A DNA stretch of 64,000 nucleotides from Todiramphus chloris collaris (taxonomy: Eukaryota; Chordata; Aves; Coraciiformes; Alcedinidae), in contig JANVCC010000010.1 in assembly GCA_025345505.1 (NCBI GenBank), forward strand, positions 43,907,738 through 43,971,737. Direction: 5' to 3'. Of this stretch, positions 37,005 to 49,658 are shown in pieces. Position numbers and translations under genes: made by a program. Position 1 is the first letter of the stretch. Each line of letters opens with the position of its first letter. A model generated the notes under the pieces. The model made no database searches and was not told the origin of the DNA. It saw nothing but the letters and a program-made list of their open reading frames with translations.

Positions 37005-38459
37005 GATTATATTCAACCATATTGATTGCAATGGTTTGACAAGCACAAGAAACTATACTGGCTAAAGCATAAAATGATATGATAATTATATGTGTTTCAT
37101 GGCTTTTCCAGGAAAAGAAGGTTGCTATAGATACATGTCCTTTCTTATGATATCATAAAAAGCTTCTAGGTTAGCTCTACATAAGGCAGAGTGAGGAAAA
37201 AAAGCTTCTTTTCAAAGGAAAAAGACAATGTTTCAAAGCAGGCACTATTCCTTCCAGTGAATTAGATGTTAGGTCCAATAGCACAATTCATTATGTATCT
37301 CCTTGAGGCAGCCATAGAACAGGTAGGTTATTTGCTTAGAAACACACTCATGACTTGTTGAGGAATTACCACTATTCAGGATGGAAGGAAAGCAGCAAGA
37401 AAGTGAGGGAGAAAGAGTTTATCATAAATACGGAATTTTCATGTTTGGCAAGACACAGTTTTTCATATACATCAGAGAACCCAAGATACCCAAAACTATT
37501 TTTTGAGAAAAAAAAAAAAAAGTTTTTCTTCTTTATTTTTCCACTCTTGTTTTTCAAGATAAAATTCCACACAGGGTATATTTAGTGTCCTAATATCCAT
37601 CTTAACCTTTAGAGATGCTTACAGTCCCTTAGTGACCCTATTTAACCATCTTTTTAACTTACATCACCTCCCGCAAGAAACAGCTGGCAGGTTCATTTGC
37701 ACAGTAATAAATGCTGTCTCCCAGCCTGCAAGAGACTGATTGAAAGAGATTGCCTCCTAGCAGTGCTTGTTAACTATGATTGACATATCAATATGATACA
37801 CATATTTTGAACCCTGTCCACACCCAATTCCACATAGAAAGACATTTTAGAGGCACTGAAAATTGCTAATATAAATACTTTCTGTAAAGATTCTCATGAC
37901 CCTTTATGTGTTTCAGCATTATCAATTTCCTCTCATTTGACTTCCACTTTTCTTATTAGAAATCAGTATGTAAACGGAGAAGCATGTCCTATCATTCCCA
38001 AACCTCCTTCACCTTAAAAGATGTTTTAAATATCCTTTTTAAATGAGGAAAGATATGTTTTGTTATTGTCAGTTTTGTTTTAATACACTAAGTTTAAAAT
38101 ACATCCAGATATTGATCAGTCAATAAATGAAATATGTCAGATAGGATGGTTACCCAAGTCACTTTAGTATTACTTGACAGATGACATCAATACTTAAGTC
38201 AAAGAGAACAAAGGTGCAGCTAATATTCAGTCCAAACTGTGTGTAATACAATGATCATATTTTATTTGAGAAATTTAACTAACACTATCACTGACATAGC
38301 CTTACAATGAATGGTAATCTTTCAAATTGCTCTTAAAATATCACATCTTGTTTACTAGCTGACAATGATGTATTGTATTTGGGAATTAGGTTCAGTGATC
38401 TTGATGACAAATCTGCAATACATAAACTGCTATCCCCACAGCCAGCAGTCTGCACTTTC

Positions 38460-38486
38460 AGCTGAAATTTATTGGCAATTTCAGCT
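38460..38486. repeat. Inverted repeat, 10-bp arms, 7-nt loop
   Basis: AGCTGAAATT and AATTTCAGCT are exact reverse complements. Confidence 0.8.
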
Positions 38487-39066
38487 TAAAGGCTGAAGCT
38501 CAGAAGGCTGCACTTCTGTCACATGTTTCTAGAAATAGAACTCTTTGCTCATTACCAATTTCTGATCCTGAAAACCCATTAAATCCCAGCAGCAGGAAAA
38601 AAAAGAAAAAGTGCCTTGTAAAGTATTACAGGTGTAGTCCTGTGAGTAAGTTAACATTTAAAACAGCCAGGACACATATTCAGGAGAGCTGGGGAATTCC
38701 CACTTCACTCGTCTTACGCTTATGTACAAATGGCAAGATCCAAGGTTCTCACTCAGTTACCACCTAATTTTACTCCAGGTACTTCAGGTTTTTTTCCTTC
38801 TACCTAACCTTTCTCAGCGCCTGGAATCCTGCCTGCCCAGGATGGCTGGCACTCTCAAAGCAATTACTAGTTTTCACAAGACCTCTGAAGGAGAAGCTAC
38901 TGGTCCCACTGGTGTTTTCTTTTACCTAGTGGTACAGTGTATAGAAAATGCTTACCCAGACTAAAGGAGTATGAGCTCATATCTGTTTCCCTTAGCTCTG
39001 TGCTAGAGGCTGTAAAGGGCAGGAAGCAGAGCAAGGTTTGAGTCCTGTGCTGGAACTATTCCTTTC

Positions 39067-39134
39067 TGCTTAGAACAATTGCAGATCTGATACGTCTTCC
39101 TGCTTATAACAACTGAAAATCTGATAGGTCTTCC
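39067..39134 (+). repeat. 34-bp unit, two tandem copies
   Basis: Two adjacent 34-bp units start TGCTTA and end GTCTTCC, with five mismatches. This is an older local duplication. Confidence 0.85.
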
Positions 39135-42100
39135 TTTAGGACATTCACCTACTTCCCTACAAGCCATAGTACCTGTTCAAAGGAATATTTATATGGCTTT
39201 TTCCAACCACTGTTTAATGGAAAATGCACAGTCCCTGACTCATGGCCTGAAATCGTCCCCTCTAGATAGAAGGCCAATACCCAACTACTCTATATGCACT
39301 CTTACCTAGTTTTATACCTTTTTTTTTGGTCTAGGAAAGTATAGATTTTTGATCCACAGTGCAAGAGCTTAAATCACACACCTCCCCCAGGGGGTGGGAG
39401 GTTGTGACTTCTCAGGCAGAAATGACACTGAGCTCAAGTGTGTCAGATAATGTAAAAGTATTCAGTCCAGCATCCAAAAAGTTACATTAAAGAAAATATT
39501 AGAGCTTCCCTTCCTAGCTACACCTTGTGGAGGGAAATAATTAAAATTATTAAAAAGAAGTGTCTTTCTATTTGCTTTGGCTCAGGTGGCAATTTTCAGA
39601 ACATGAATTGTGGTTATGGAATGGAACAAGGTGGATAGCTTATTTCAAGATAGTAACAGCCACCCTTCCCACCTCAGAAAAAAAACCCAAACAAAGCAAA
39701 ACAAAACACCCTTATACACAAAAAAACCCCAAAACACAAAGTGTGCAAGAATTTGATTTTAATCTGCTACTCTTTTTCTTTAGAGTAAAAAAATCTCAGA
39801 AAGAATGAATCATTACTCAGAATATAGGAAAATCTGACTTAAGGAAACATTTCATTCAATGGGAGACTATTTCATCAATAGGCCAGAGGAAATCAAGTGA
39901 ATGTTGACCCAGCTGCTACTGAGGCCTGCAAGCTCTTTGAATATTTCCTGCAATTACACAAATCTCATCTGAGGAGCTACAGGATTGAAAGCAAGAATTA
40001 AATCCTCTACAGAATATTTCCCCAGAGGTGTTTCTTTCTAATGAAAGTTATTCCTTGGGTTGGTGGAGGATGTTGATTTTATTTTTTTTTTCTTCAGAGG
40101 TTAACACCAGAAAAGTTCGGGGTTTTGCACAAAAGAAATGCAGCAGCTAAAAATGTTGCTAACCAGAAGTTATGGCTAATATTATTCCATTGTCTTTCCA
40201 CATTTTTCAAGACATTCATTTCCAAGATGTTGACATCTGATAAATTGCATTCCATTTTTTTAGGAGTAGCAAAACTTTTAAGGAAACAGCCACACAGGGA
40301 CTGAAACTGTTACAATACGGACAAAATAGCATCTCCTTGCAAAAATAATTTAAATGGTCTGTACATGGCTGTATGTGAGTGATTCTGTTAGAAAGAACAG
40401 GTTTGTCTCAAGAGGAAATTAATTCTCACAGGTTTGCTGCTTCTTACTCAGATACTTTATTTTATATCTGTAGCTCTTCTATATTCTGGTATATGACTAT
40501 ATGTTCACCAGTAATTTTCCTTAAGTAATTTAAAGCACAACCACAGAAGCATATTTGTGAAAAAAATGCATTATAATAAGGAAGACTGGAATACATTTTC
40601 TGAAAAATGGGTTGTCAATTTGCTTATTAATATTTCAATGATGCTGTGAGTCTGTGGAGAATTGTAATAGAAAGACTAAGACTGGTGTGAATGAGTGAAT
40701 GGGGATGTCTCCTTGCAAAGGTAACAGAAAAGATGGGATAGGGCTCAGGCTGAATGGCCTCTGTTAATGGCTCCCAGATCACCAGTCACCAACCTAGGAG
40801 AAACTCAGAAGATATAAGGAGGACTTGACAGTTCATGTCCCTTTTCCACCACGTCTTCACAATAGATCCTGGAAAAGCCTTGAGATGATGGACAGGCTTC
40901 TTGGACAGTGAACATCACAGAATAATAAAATCACATCCTGATGCTTGTGAGTACGAGACTATAAGAGGGAGGGTAACTGAGTGAAAGCTGGTATGTTTCA
41001 GATTTTATTTTAAATAAAATCACCTTACTGTCCTACAATGTCTGGCAAGGATATTTCCTACATTGCTGATACCTTATGGCAATAGTATTTCCTACAAACC
41101 CCATGGCACACAACTGTGCTATATCACGATATAAATTACAAACATAGAGAATCTTCACAAAACTCTTAGCTAGACAGAGCCATCCATTTCTGAATGGTAC
41201 AGGATTAACCCTGGCTCTGTAGGAAGGCATATGGACTTCTTCCACTAAAGACAGAAAAGTGTTCCTCACTGATAAACCAAAAATTAAAAGACTGAGAAAT
41301 GCTTAACAAAATACATTGGGGAAATAGGAATATTACACTACAAAAATTATAACAGTTGCAGTATAGATAACATTCCTGTTCAACATTTGTACACTTTCAG
41401 TCAGTATTCTGAACAATTTTACAAGACAATTAAGGGTTTTTAAAAAATTAATTCTACAAATAAGAATCTCAAGAGATAGAGGTTACGTGACTGAGAGAAT
41501 GACACCTGCTAGGGAACATGTGTCATAGATAATTAGGTCTTACTCTAGTTTCAAATCTTGACATAGACCACAATATCTTAAAAGCAAGAGAATTTCTTTT
41601 CCCAGGCCCCTCACCTACTTTCCCTGAAGCCATCTGAACCAAAAATGCTGTTATTTCTTCGGGTAAATGATGGCTATAGTGTTTTGAGTTTTCCAAACCT
41701 AATTGGACAAATAAATAGTACATTATTGACAAATACTTATCTTCTTTATTGCAAATGGTTCTTTTCAGTCTTTGAAGCATTTTTGTTACATTGATTAAGA
41801 TAACCAAAGTCAAGTTTGACACATTGTAAGAGGAAAGATTTTTTTTCTGTATAAACCAGAACCTATTGTATTGATAAAAACCTTTCAAGAACATATATTC
41901 CTTTAATGCCTGAAACAAAATCAAGATGGTATATTTACACAGTAGGATTACAGTTTTTTTTCTTGTTCAGATTTCTTTTTTTCAGATTTCACGAACATGA
42001 AATGCTTAAAAAATTCTGTTAGGCTTCTACTAGGGCCTGAACTTTTTTCTGAGACTTCAGCCACATCGCCAGAAGAGCATTAAACCTCAACTCAGATGAT

Positions 42101-42143
42101 CCTTCTATCTCTAACACAGAGATCTTCAGCTTTTTTAACTTTT

Positions 42144-42220
42144 AATCACAGAATCACAGAATATTAGGGGTTGGAAGGGACCTCAAGAGATCATCTAGTC
42201 CAACACCCTTTCCAGGAGGG
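42144..42220 (-). mobile_element. CR1 LINE, short 3' end, minus strand
   Basis: The plus strand reads AATCACAGAATCACAGAAT (reverse of the ATTCTGTG tail), then GGTTGGAAGGGACCTCAAG and ATCATCTAGTCCAACACCC, the typical CR1 3' end. Only about 77 bp remains, and the right limit is approximate. Confidence 0.92.
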
Positions 42221-42825
42221 GTTGCCATGTAACATAATTTTAAAAACTACTTAGCATACAAACTAGGAACTGAAAAAGAAGAATCAGAATACACTCAGGA
42301 GACATGCTTCTTTCAGGCCACCTGCAAAAACTAATCCATACCAAATGCTTCTCTCTCTTATATCAAGCAGGGAAAGGATATTCAACTCTGATGTGATGGA
42401 AATTAAATTCATGTTGCCATTTTATTTCCCGGTGAATAACTTCTTCACTGTGGTTCAGGATAGAATGTATAATGATATCTAACTCAAATTTGAGAAGAAT
42501 CTTAGTTCCTAAACAGTTATAGGACTAGCAGTGTCCAAAGAAATAGGAGTAAGCTCTTGTAAATAGAGAAGGAAGATGATTTAATCATCAAGGAGGGACT
42601 TTCTGGTATTCTCAAGATTACTAACACTGCAGACAGGACCACCTCTATCACATGAATAAATACATGTCTTAACACAGAGCAGTGAAGGTTAGTAAGTCTC
42701 AGGAAGGCATCAAGAATCCTTAACCATCCTACTCATTGGAGGTAAGTGGGACTGTAAGATCAAAATCTGAATCATGTCATAGCCAGGCTGAAAAAATCAC
42801 TAGACTTTGTGGTTGGTAGGTTGTT

Positions 42826-42916
42826 TGGTTTTTATTGTTGCTGTTTCTTTCTTTTGGTATTGGTTTTGTTGTTGTTGTTTGGTTTGTGTTGTTTTTGTTT
42901 AGTTTTTTTTTTTTTA
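42826..42916. repeat. GTT-rich and poly-T low-complexity tract
   Basis: Repeated TTG, TTTG and GTTGTTGTT words ending in a T14 run. The hydrophobic small ORF across it is an artefact of composition. Confidence 0.85.
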
Positions 42917-44770
42917 ATTCCTATTTTCTTGCTTGATATTTCAATTACAATTAGGCTTGTTTTCTATAACACAGTAAGTCATCTCAGCAGAGGTTGATGC
43001 AATCTTTTCAACATGTAAAGACTCTGAAACCTTGCATATGCTAATGATGGCTGGGGTAGAAAAAAATGCTCCACTAGATATAAACACCCATGGATATTCA
43101 TACAACATCTTAAACTACAGATGATGACTAATTAGTTCCCTTTTCCAGTATATTTTTATTATTTTTTAAACCATTTTTTAATAGTCTATCCAATTTTCGA
43201 TGTTGCACATCTAATAAAACATACTTGTTAACATGAGAAAATGAGTCAATATTTCTCATACTTTTCAGAAAGAATGTTTCAGTCATTGAAAATATTCATT
43301 ATTAGCTCTTTAAGGGTGAGAAAACCTACAATTATCCTCTACACTAATATTCTACATAATGTAGAATTTCTCCCAGGAATAAGTATTACAACTTTTATAG
43401 TACTTAAATGAACTTTTTGGAGATGAATAACATACAATTTTGTTAAGTTTAATAAACCTGTCTAAACCCAACAAGGTTGTTAGAGGATATTTTGACTAGT
43501 TCTGTCACACCTTTTTCTGGTATGAGAAGAACATTGTGTTTTCAACTGGACTTCCAACAAAATAAGGTATTTGAAAAGGCCTTTCTGGGAGTGCTACTTG
43601 TAACCTAATAAACAGGATGGCAAAATGAAACAAAAGTCTGTGCAGTCATTGAAGATGCCTAAAGAGGGTTATGCTGATGATCAGCTGGTGACAAGGAATG
43701 TTTATAGTGGAATAAAGGTTGGAAAATAATTAGTTTTCATTATGTTTTCTTTATCTAGAAGAAAGGCTTATTCAACTAAGGGAAAAATATTTCAAATTGT
43801 AAAGAAAATCTACCAATTTATTTTTAGTTTACACCACTGAAATTTCTTTTCAGAATGGTTTTGAGTAATAGTTATATTATGGAGCCTCAGGTCTGCAATA
43901 ACTCTGCAAGGCTGTCTGCTATAATTACATCTCGCATGCTGTGAGACACCTCAAATCAGAACCAGGAGATGTACATATAGAAAAAAATACAGAAGAGGTA
44001 AAAGAGATCACGGTGAGATAGATGTCACAGATTTGATTTTATCACATAAAGGAATTAAGAAGAGTTATTAATTTTGTGTGGTCTGAATGTTTAAAGAAAA
44101 TTTAGTTTTAATTTAATTAAGATCAAAAGAAGTCTTTTGTATAAGCTATTTCATTATTGGTTTCACCCTCAGTTTTCAACACCAATTTTTCCCTCTTAAT
44201 CAGTAAAAAATTATTCTACCAAGGAAGAAATTGAATGATTTTAGAAACCTTTTATTTCAATAATAGTTTGAATTCTAAGAAAGGGGCAAAAATATTTATA
44301 TTTAGTTAATTGACCAGCTACCTGCCTAAGTGACTAGTTTGGTAAGCACTAATTTATTTTACACAACATTATTTGGTATGTGTAACTTCAGGAATCTCAT
44401 TCCTGGTACTTAGGTGAGGTAACATAAAATTCTCTCCACAAACAGTACTACCCTATACTGGAACATATTTACACTGCTTTAACTGGTGAAAGTTTGTGGT
44501 GGGAGAGGGATTGTTTAGTTTTGTTTTTTGAGATTGAAAATGCTTGCTGTAAAGCATAAAATTCTTTGTCAATCTTCCTTGCTTTCTTTCTCTTTATTTC
44601 CTTTCAGACATGTACAAAATAGAGAGCAGGAGAATATATTTTATCATCTCAAGTTAAATTTATCTTGAAACCTTATCACATTAGTGAAAAGTAGAAAAAG
44701 ACTGAATTGACTGACATTTGAAGCTAGGCTAGTTAAAAATCATCCCCATGTGTAGCAGATGAATTTTCAA

Positions 44771-44795
44771 CTTTTTTTTTTTTTCTTTTTCTTTA
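44771..44795. repeat. poly-T/CT-rich tract
   Basis: A T run followed by CTTTTTCTTT-like pyrimidine sequence. Confidence 0.8.
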
Positions 44796-47700
44796 TCCCC
44801 CTTGTGCAAATATCTGATATGCCTCACTTCAGCAAAATTATGTGAACTTGGATGTCTGCCTTTCCCAGTATATCCAATGCAAATGAGGTGAGAAGAGGAG
44901 CTGCGGGATTTTCCTGGTGTGAAGTATGTTTTATGAAGATACTGAACTTTTTTCATTGCATTTAAAAGCTGATTTGTTTAGCTTGAAAACCTTCTTGGGT
45001 GATAGAAGAGAGAGAGATGGGGAATACACTGTACCCTAATACACTGATCCTTTTAGATTAAGAAAGTTCAGTACAATATAGACTATTGCTTTATTTTTTC
45101 CACTGTAGTAGAGCCCAGAGGTCCAGTGAAGGATCAGAGGCCCATTTTTGTAATGAATGAAAAGACAGCTTCCAAAAGCAATTAAAGACTTTTCCAGTTG
45201 TTATTGGCAAAAGCCAATCTCTGTGTTTCCAGAATAATTAAATTCTAAGTTACTTCAGTTCATGTTACCTAGATCCAAAAGGTCAATAAAATTCAGGTTA
45301 CAGGGAAAAGCCCTCTTTTGGCTTACAAATAAATAGTTTCCTACTATCTACATTCCAAACAATGCTGCTTTTAACTTACTACCTTTTACTGATTTTTGCT
45401 ATTTGTATTTCTGACAGGACTTAGCAAGATATGAAGTGTAATTCAACCTCGCATTTGGGGATGAGATATTCTCTTGCATGTATTCTTGCAACAACTCAAA
45501 ATTATTAGGAGACACCTCAGTGAAAATATTCAAAACATTAAATGATCATATTGCAGTTATATCCATTTGTCACTAGAATTATTCTGTGTGCCTTAATCCC
45601 ATTGAAATTGATAGCAGATTCTCTTCTGACTGAAATAGAGACAGTTCTCAGAGCTGACCATAAATTACTTCAGAGTGCATTGTAAGAAACTGGATAAATT
45701 CATCCACGATTGATTATACTGTGTCTTTGGTGTTATAACATCAGAAAGAAAAAGATATCCCTTTGGATACAAATAGATTAAGCCCTAGCATAACTGAGAA
45801 AAGACATCATGGGATGCCTCTAGCCATGGTCTGGTTTTCCAGTATCTCACTGTGCCTCAGGCAAAGTCTGCCTGGATGGATTTCTCTTCTCTGCCTTGAA
45901 CTTTGCATTGACAGCTCCTAATTTGGGTTAGAGGTAGGTTTTGGTAAGAAAATTCAACTCCCAGTAGTCTTAATTTGTAGAAAGGTGCTTCTGCACACAA
46001 TCCTTTTTCAGAATTTATTACTCCCCAGAGGAAAGAAAAAAGAAATTGACATTCATCTCATATATCCTCCTATATTCATCCAATATTTCTTGAAGTCAAT
46101 TCTCCATAAAATACGTTAAATCAACAGTGTTTGCTTCCAAACTGATGTCTTTTAGACTGGAACTCGTTGCTGATTTTCTGTATTGTGTTTCTACAATAAG
46201 GAGGGGAAATGCTACAAACTAATCTTAAAGATCAAACACAATTTTATATGTATGTAGAACACTCTCCTATTTCTTTGGCAGCTTACACTACTTGTCTATA
46301 CTGCAGCTATGCTTTAATTGCTTGGGAGTTCATGGGATTCAAATAGAGTATCATTCTGGTTACAGAGCCCTTTGAACTATTGTTGGTGAACAGATTTCAA
46401 TGTCTCCACATTTTTGCTTAGAAAGTCAATTAAATTGCAAATATAAACTTGTATTATAATATTTAGCAAATCACAGACCATAAAAGCTTTTACTTACAAT
46501 GCAGTCATTTCTATTACTTGCTAGCTTACTAGCATTTCATAGAGATCACAGAAGGTACATGATTTGCACTGTTTGTGTTAGAAGTCACTGCATCACCATT
46601 TGATTTCCACAGGGTTGAAAACAGAGCAACAAATGAGCTCCTGTGCTCATACAGTCTTAATATATTATAGTAAAGTTGACAAAGAAATGAAAAATCAAAT
46701 TGAGGAACTGAAGGCTATAATTCTGATGCAGTTCTTCATGGGGTTTTCCATTACTTATGACAACTCAGGCAGTAATCAGGTATTTGTGAAAGTATTCATC
46801 AACTTTCAAATGTTCACCAAAACTTAATGTATGCCATCATCTTTCCATTTGTGCATTATTTTGAGTCACTGATGATGTAATTCAGGCAGGCAGTATCAAA
46901 ATGACTACCACATGACTTAGGAAACCTACCTCACCACAGAGCCTGCTAGCAGCAAGTGGAGAAGAACTAAATTAAGCATTTAATAGGTTTCACCCATTTT
47001 GTACCCTGAAAAGTATGAGTTTGGATTATTCTACGAATAACAAGTATGTTGTAAAGAACTGAATCTGACTTTTGAGCATCTTGCAAATATAAATGAATTA
47101 CTTCATGTAATACTTTCGGTAACATATTCAAAGAGATTTTTCCTAACAATTTTCTATGCCTTTTCAACATAGCAGTCGCATAGGACTCCCTTGAATATAA
47201 CATCTCTGTAGAAAAAATAAATGCTGGCATGCATATGCCTGAACTGAAACCAATGTAAGGAAATTAATTAATTTAATTTTCACTAGAAAATTACACTAAT
47301 TTTATGAAGATCACAAATAAGTCTCAGAAATAATCAAACCAAAATAAACAGTACATTTTGATAGTAATTTGTGACTGTGTTTCTTTGTTGTTATAACACT
47401 ATTATTATGACTATTATAGCAGTGATTAATGATCCAACAAGTTGTACAAGGATTCTGCAAATGAAAAAATTTACAGAGTCCTAACCCTTTATATTTTAAC
47501 AGAAAATCAGACACAAGGAACCCTGGGTTAGTAAATAGAGACAGAGAAACAAGAGAATTGGTGACTTACATAGGGTTGTTTATTTCTGTGATTTGGAAAG
47601 GACAGATATTGATGTTTAAAAACTACCACTCAGAGTGTGTCAGGGAAAAATGTGCTAAATGAAAAGATGAATGAACAGGAAAAAAGATGGAAGGACATAC

Positions 47701-48476
47701 AGAACATAAAGAACATGCTGAAATCAGGATTATTGAAAGCAGATAGGTAAATATAATGGAAGAAAGGGTATATAGAACAAATCAAGCATGAACTGCTCAG
47801 ATACATATAAACCTTTTGGGGTTTTTTAAATTATTTTCTGCAGATTCTGTCTGTAAATGAGGCTCAGGCTGGCTAAACTATCCTTGCAATTTCCTCCTAA
47901 AGGCCAAAAGGCTAGGAGGAAGGGAAATGCTCATGTTTTCTTTTTCGTACTGCAATCATGTACTGAAAACATTTCCAAAGACATAAAGCCTATACAGTGC
48001 TGTTTCATGCACTAAGGAAATCTGCTTCAGAGTACAGTGACAGCAGTGATCAGAATGATGCAAGCACTGAGCAGGGGCATCACAGAAAGATTTCTTTAGG
48101 ATCTTAGCACTATAACACCACACAGAAAGGGGTCACCTTGCAGAGCTGTATTTTAACAAAGTGGCAAAGCAGTCAACATAAAGTCAGTATTCTGGCAGAG
48201 AAGGAGTAAATATGTAGCATATATACTCTACATACATTCTTCAGGGTACATTTGAAAGTGCTCAGAGCTTTACAGAGAGCTAGTAGTAGCTCTTTAAAAG
48301 TCAAACAGACACTGAAAAACACATCACTGACACACCCACAGTATTTTACAAGATAATGATTGTTTATTTGATTTCTTTTGTTTTCAATTTATTATTTAGT
48401 CATTTCTACAAATGATTAGACTTTCCCCTCATCTTATCTCATTTCTGTTGTTGAATTGTTACCACCCAACTAAGTC

Positions 48477-48490
48477 TTTTTTTTTTTTTC
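48477..48490. repeat. poly-T tract
   Basis: A run of about 14 T. Confidence 0.85.
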
Positions 48491-49527
48491 AGACTTTGAA
48501 TGTATGTCAGAATAAGCCCTGTTCTGATGAAAATTAAGAAAAAAGTGACTCTTTCAGAAGACATCCTATAATTCTAGGATTTTAAAAGCCATTTTCCAGA
48601 CAAAGAAATTTAAATAAGGTATTTTTAAAATCAGAAAGCACTCTTTCTCAAGATTTGGAACTGTTCTGTGAGTCACAGGGAACACAGCACAGATGTACTA
48701 TAAATGAGTTCCTCTCCTTTGCTTTGCTTTTCCACTTTCAGACATTATTACCAAGATCAGGTCCAAGAATTATATTTATCTCAGATAAAGAGAAGACAGT
48801 TAAGGTTTGATTACAGACAGCAGCAAAAGTTTGACAAATATTATTTGAAAACTTTTGCCCTATGGAAGAGGTAAACACCAAAATAAAAAATCTTGACACA
48901 AGTAAGAACAGTTTTCAAAAGATATTTTTACTGACATTTTCTAGGTTTCAAGAAAAATGAAAAAAATTAGTTTTACCAGCATCAGATCAGTGTCAATAAT
49001 AGCTAAAAGAGGATGTGCAGATAGCTGCATTTACATAATCACCTAGACAGGGCTTAGAAATCACCTCTAGAAGTTCCTGTGGTTCTTAGGAGGAGCATGA
49101 AGAATCCACATGACTATGAACATGGTGTAAGACTGTGTCTATTTGCATTGACATTGACACAGATCATGTTCATCTCAGAATTACTGTTTGTAAGAAATAG
49201 ACTTTAAAAAAGGATGACAGAGGGCCTCAAGGTATAAATCTGCCATTAAAGCTGTAGAGAATATCTCATCTGCCACAAGAATGCGTCTGGATACAATGTT
49301 AATGGATGGTTTTGTCCAATACTTTTATGTATTGAGAAAGTTCTCTGATCTTGAATCCTGAAGTGTAACTTTAGATCATGACTCCTCACTGATATTGAGG
49401 TTTTCAAACTACAGTTAACCATTGCTGATTTCATCAAATTCAAAGCTTCTAAAGCACCTGAAATAAGGGGTACAGATTTACCTGTAATACGCAGCATTTG
49501 ATAAGCCTTAGAATTAGAATCTAAAAA

Positions 49528-49658
49528 GAAAGAAATATAAAGAAAGGAAAAGAAACTAAAGGGTGGAGGCAGGGGGGAGATTGGGTGGGAGGTTGGAATT
49601 AAGGAGAACAGAGAGGAAAAAAATGGAGGAAAACTGAGGGGAAAAAAGGGGGAAATGC
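49528..49658 (+). repeat. Purine-rich (A/G) tract with G runs
   Basis: About 130 bp of nearly uninterrupted A and G. G runs at 49561-49563, 49572-49577, 49583-49585 and 49587-49589 have short loops (8, 5 and 1 nt), so a G-quadruplex on the plus strand is possible. The minus strand is T/C-rich, which removes stop codons and explains the long ORF there. Confidence 0.8.

Larger units (their letters stand above)
35416..42143. other. AT-rich non-coding stretch, no gene seen
   Basis: It contains the palindrome, hairpin and 34-bp tandem listed separately and A/C-rich simple sequence around 39670-39735. A slightly GC-richer patch at about 38800-39450 matches nothing I recognise. The 133-codon minus-strand ORF at 41523-41924 has no family resemblance and is near the chance maximum. 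Confidence 0.55.

Noticed and set aside
41523..41924. 133-codon minus-strand ORF
   Set aside because: No recognisable motif or codon bias; near the longest length expected by chance.
42809..42997. Hydrophobic small ORF that looks like a membrane peptide
   Set aside because: It is encoded by a GTT/T-rich simple repeat; the leucine, phenylalanine and valine content is purely compositional.
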